DNA of 45,068 bases from Actinomycetes bacterium (GTDB taxonomy: Bacteria; Actinomycetota; Acidimicrobiia; Acidimicrobiales; Acidimicrobiaceae). Of the stretch, positions 42,794 to 45,068 are shown in pieces (positions within the stretch are counted from its first letter, which is position 1; every line of letters begins with the position of its first letter). Made by a program: the position numbers and the translations under genes. The notes beneath the pieces were generated by a model that saw nothing but the letters and a program-made list of their open reading frames with translations, did no database searches and was not told the DNA's origin. The stretch covers positions 1 through 45,068 of the forward strand of contig JAJYZP010000010.1 of the NCBI GenBank assembly GCA_021799875.1, in the 5' to 3' direction.

Positions 42794-43266
42794 TTGAACA
42801 GTCCGCGGGTGGGACCTGTCGGAGAGGTGAAGTGTGTCGCACGCTCTGACCGGCAAGATCTGGTAGTCGTCCAAAGACTATCGATAGGATGTCATCTATC
42901 AGGGTGGAAGAGGAGTGCGCACCTTGGAGATTGGAGCGAGCGAGACCCTGTTCTTGTACCTTGCTGGCCTGTTGCCGATCCACGTCTGTTCGCTGCTCTC
43001 GTCGTTCTTCTCTTCTGTCAATCGACGTTGTGGACGCTCCAGTGTTCTCGAAATATCCATTCTCACTACCTGGGAGAGCGATGAGTTGAGCAGTGTATCT
43101 CCCATTTTCCGCTGTCGTTGACGGCTGGAAAGGTCTTCTGACACTGCAGGGGTGGACTGCTGGAATGAGAGATTGGTGAAGAAGGCGGAGCGGTCTGCGT
43201 GAAGCGGGGTCTGTCAGGGTATCTCGGAAGCGGGGTAAGTTCGGGTAGGGACATCAGTGAAGGAGT
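42794..43266. other. Non-coding region between ygfZ and the decarboxylase gene
   Basis: 473 bp. Several short overlapping frames exist on both strands (for example 42899-43144 minus and 42915-43121 plus), but none has a recognisable motif with a good start site. The right end holds the promoter and leader of the decarboxylase gene; TAAGTT at 43236-43241 is a possible -10. Confidence 0.45.
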
Positions 43267-43275
43267 GTGCGAGCA

Positions 43276-44739
43276 ATGTTGACGTCGAAGGTGAAGGCTA
43301 CGAATGCGGATCCTAGGGGAGATGCGGGGGAACGCAACGAGTTCCTCTCACCGATCTACGGCTCCCGTGAATTAACCGAGGCGATTCCCAGATACGAATT
43401 TCCCGATCACGAGGTTCAGCCTCGTGTCGTCGCTCGACTGATCGAGGACGAGCTGAATCTCGACGGTAATCAAGCGCTTAACCTAGCAACCTTCGTCACC
43501 ACCTGGATGGAGCCGGAAGCAGATGCTCTGATGATCAAGACCTTCGGGAAGAACTTCGTTGACGCCGATGAATATCCCCAGACTGCTGAGATAGCGGATC
43601 GCTGCGTCAACATGTTGGCGGATCTTTTCCATGCTCCGGACGCATCGACGGCCGTTGGGACGGCAACGGTTGGATCGTCAGAGGCCATTCATCTCGCAGG
43701 TCTCGCGCTCAAGTGGCAGTGGAGAAAGAAGAACCCTGACTACAGAGGGCGTACACCAAATATCGTGATGGGGGCGAACGTGCAGGTGTGTTGGGAGAAG
43801 TTCGCTCGCTACTTCGACGTCGAACCCAGGTACGTACCGATGACCAAGGATCGATTCATCCTCGGTGTCGATGAGGCAATCGATCTGGTAGACCAAGATA
43901 CCATAGCGGTCGTTGGTATCTTGGGCTCAACCTATACCGGTGAATATGAGCCGATTGCGGAGCTCAGTTCGGCGCTCGACGAACTTGAGCGTCGAACCGG
44001 TCTTGACGTTCCCATTCACGTTGACGCTGCGTCGGGGGGCTTCGTAGCGCCGTTCGTGCAACCTGATCTTAGGTGGGACTTCTTGTTGGAGCGAGTTCAC
44101 TCCATCAATACCTCGGGCCATAAATACGGCTTGGTCTATCCGGGTGTCGGTTGGGTGCTCTGGAGAGACCAAAGTCTCTTACCTGAAGAGCTCATTTTTC
44201 ACGTGAACTACCTCGGTGGAGATCATCCGACGTTTAATTTAAACTTCTCTCGAGGATCGTCTCAGATTGTCGCCCAGTACTACAACTTTCTGCGGCTTGG
44301 TCGAGATGGCTACACGAAAATTCTGACCTCTCTGCACGCAACGGCGAGATGGATTAGCCAAGAGTTGGAGGCTCTGGGCCGCTTCGAGTTGCTCTCTACA
44401 GCGGACTCTCTCCCAGTTGTCTGTCTCCGACTCGTTGGTGAATCTAGTTTCGATGTCTTCGACCTCTCGGCGGCCTTACGCGAGCGAGGGTGGATAGTGC
44501 CGGCCTACACACTGGCGCCGAACGCCTCTGACCTTAGTGTCTTACGGATCGTCGTGCGGGAGGGTCTAGGCGCCGATCTTGCCGCTTCGCTGGTCAGTGA
44601 TATCAGGATCGCAATGGAGAACTTAGACCAGGGCCACCGCCCGTTAGAGCCGGCACCGGCGAGATCGGAGGCGGTGATCCCAAAAGTCGCAAAGGAGCGC
44701 ACACCGACCGCTTCGACTAAGTCTCGGAACGTGTGCTAA
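43276..44739 (+). CDS. gadB: Glutamate decarboxylase (PLP, group II)
   Basis: Decarboxylates glutamate to GABA, consuming a proton; in many bacteria it supports acid resistance. 487 aa. Signatures: FVTTWMEPEADALM, GSSEAIHLAG, HVDAASGGFVAPF and NTSGHKYGLVYPGVGW with the PLP Lys at about 283; DHPTFNLNFSRGSS follows. AAGGAG lies 10 nt before ATG 43276; GTG 43267 is only 1 nt from that site. There is no gadC antiporter in view. The Pro/Ala/Thr-rich C-terminal tail (about 455-487) is variable in the family and in E. coli relates to pH gating; here its role is unknown. The stop codon lies in a hairpin loop. Confidence 0.93.
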   Translation: MLTSKVKATNADPRGDAGERNEFLSPIYGSRELTEAIPRYEFPDHEVQPRVVARLIEDELNLDGNQALNLATFVTTWMEPEADALMIKTFGKNFVDADEYPQTAEIADRCVNMLADLFHAPDASTAVGTATVGSSEAIHLAGLALKWQWRKKNPDYRGRTPNIVMGANVQVCWEKFARYFDVEPRYVPMTKDRFILGVDEAIDLVDQDTIAVVGILGSTYTGEYEPIAELSSALDELERRTGLDVPIHVDAASGGFVAPFVQPDLRWDFLLERVHSINTSGHKYGLVYPGVGWVLWRDQSLLPEELIFHVNYLGGDHPTFNLNFSRGSSQIVAQYYNFLRLGRDGYTKILTSLHATARWISQELEALGRFELLSTADSLPVVCLRLVGESSFDVFDLSAALRERGWIVPAYTLAPNASDLSVLRIVVREGLGADLAASLVSDIRIAMENLDQGHRPLEPAPARSEAVIPKVAKERTPTASTKSRNVC

Positions 44740-44750
44740 GCGTTCCGAGA
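44722..44750 (+). terminator. Perfect inverted repeat around the gadB stop codon
   Basis: TCTCGGAACG (44722-44731) and CGTTCCGAGA (44741-44750) form a 10-bp stem with a 9-nt loop containing the TAA stop. No T-run follows, so it may be a non-canonical terminator serving both convergent genes, or an mRNA stabiliser. Confidence 0.5.
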
Positions 44751-44798
44751 TCGACACTACCTAACTAAGTCGTGATTGGGTCGCGGTCGTAGCGTTGG

Positions 44799-45068
44799 TT
44801 ACATTTCGGAGAGTCGATCGAACGCTTCGTCATCGAGCTTGAGGTCCCCAGCGAGTGCGTTCTCACGAGCGTGCTCGGGTGACGACGTCCCTGGAATCGG
44901 CAGCATGACCGGTGATCGCTGGAGGAGCCATGCCAGGGCAACTTGCGATGGCGTTGCTTGGAGTCGTTCTGCGATCTCGCCGACAACGCCGGTGCTTTGT
45001 GACAGAGCACCGGTCTGAATTGGGAACCACGGAATGAAAGCGATAGAGCGCTCTTCGCAGTAGGTGAG
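44799..45068 (-). CDS. Aldo/keto reductase, C-terminal part (cut by window edge)
   Basis: The minus strand is open from the window edge to a TAA at 44801-44799 (89 residues). The sequence reads YCEERSIAFIPWFPIQTGAL, then SQVALAWLLQRSPVMLPIPGTSSPEHARENA and a short C-terminal helix. The P-I-P-G-T-S segment and preceding A-L-A-W-L-L are the NADPH-binding end of aldo/keto reductases. The catalytic tetrad is in the missing part. Convergent with gadB. Confidence 0.9.
   Translation of the reverse strand, partial: LTYCEERSIAFIPWFPIQTGALSQSTGVVGEIAERLQATPSQVALAWLLQRSPVMLPIPGTSSPEHARENALAGDLKLDDEAFDRLSEM

Noticed and set aside
42794-43266. Short frames on both strands between ygfZ and gadB
   Set aside because: They overlap each other, lack motifs and do not have clear ribosome binding sites.

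Overview
The window reads as chromosomal DNA from an actinobacterium of moderate G+C, most likely an acidophilic member of the Acidimicrobiia (inference). Supporting signs are a mycothiol synthase (mshD), a WhiB-family Fe-S regulator, long SEDS proteins of actinobacterial type, menaquinone genes, frequent GTG starts and probable leaderless genes. A glutamate decarboxylase and a VIT1/CCC1-type metal transporter fit an acidic, metal-rich habitat but do not prove it.

Layout. 1-299: 5' part of an IS1634-like transposase, cut by the window edge. 616-4758: type IV pilus motor cassette pilB-pilT-pilC. 5324-6520: SQR/NDH-2-like flavoprotein, followed by about 1.2 kb without a convincing gene. 7761-12235: envelope genes: a PspA fused to a PspAA-like domain (minus), a RodA-type SEDS protein, a DUF151 nuclease, and a second SEDS protein running convergently. 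12302-17290: polyphosphate operon ppk1 - CYTH protein - ppx/gppA with HD domain. 17304-23075: membrane and envelope block: LPG-synthase-like membrane protein, AI-2E family transporter, a polysaccharide deacetylase overlapping a two-part glycosyltransferase, and a divergent DMT-family transporter. 23849-26135: whiB, then menF and menG (minus). 26624-28095: a small membrane/zinc-ribbon protein, a 101-aa orphan with its own terminator, and a cold-shock protein. 28319-32271: PPK2, MaoC-like dehydratase, small membrane protein, rlmN, and a VIT1-type transporter head-to-head with rlmN. 32317-34350: mshD, nth and a small helical protein. 34392-42793: a compact operon hisD-C-B-H-A-F, groES-like, hisI, trpE, ygfZ, nearly all joined by overlapping stop/start codons. 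43276-44739: glutamate decarboxylase. 44799-45068: 3' part of an aldo/keto reductase (minus), cut by the window edge.

How they fit together. The window is mainly housekeeping: histidine and tryptophan biosynthesis, menaquinone, polyphosphate storage and turnover (ppk1, ppx, ppk2, CYTH), cell-wall elongation or division (two SEDS proteins) and membrane-stress response (PspA-PspAA). The least explained parts are the glycosyltransferase/pseudo-deacetylase fusion coupled to an active-looking deacetylase, the GroES-like protein inside the his-trp operon, the CYTH protein with an unassigned C-terminal half, and a set of GTG/ATG genes with a TANNNT box 6-8 nt before the start codon. No tRNA, rRNA, CRISPR array or known riboswitch was recognised. 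I saw no clear defence system.
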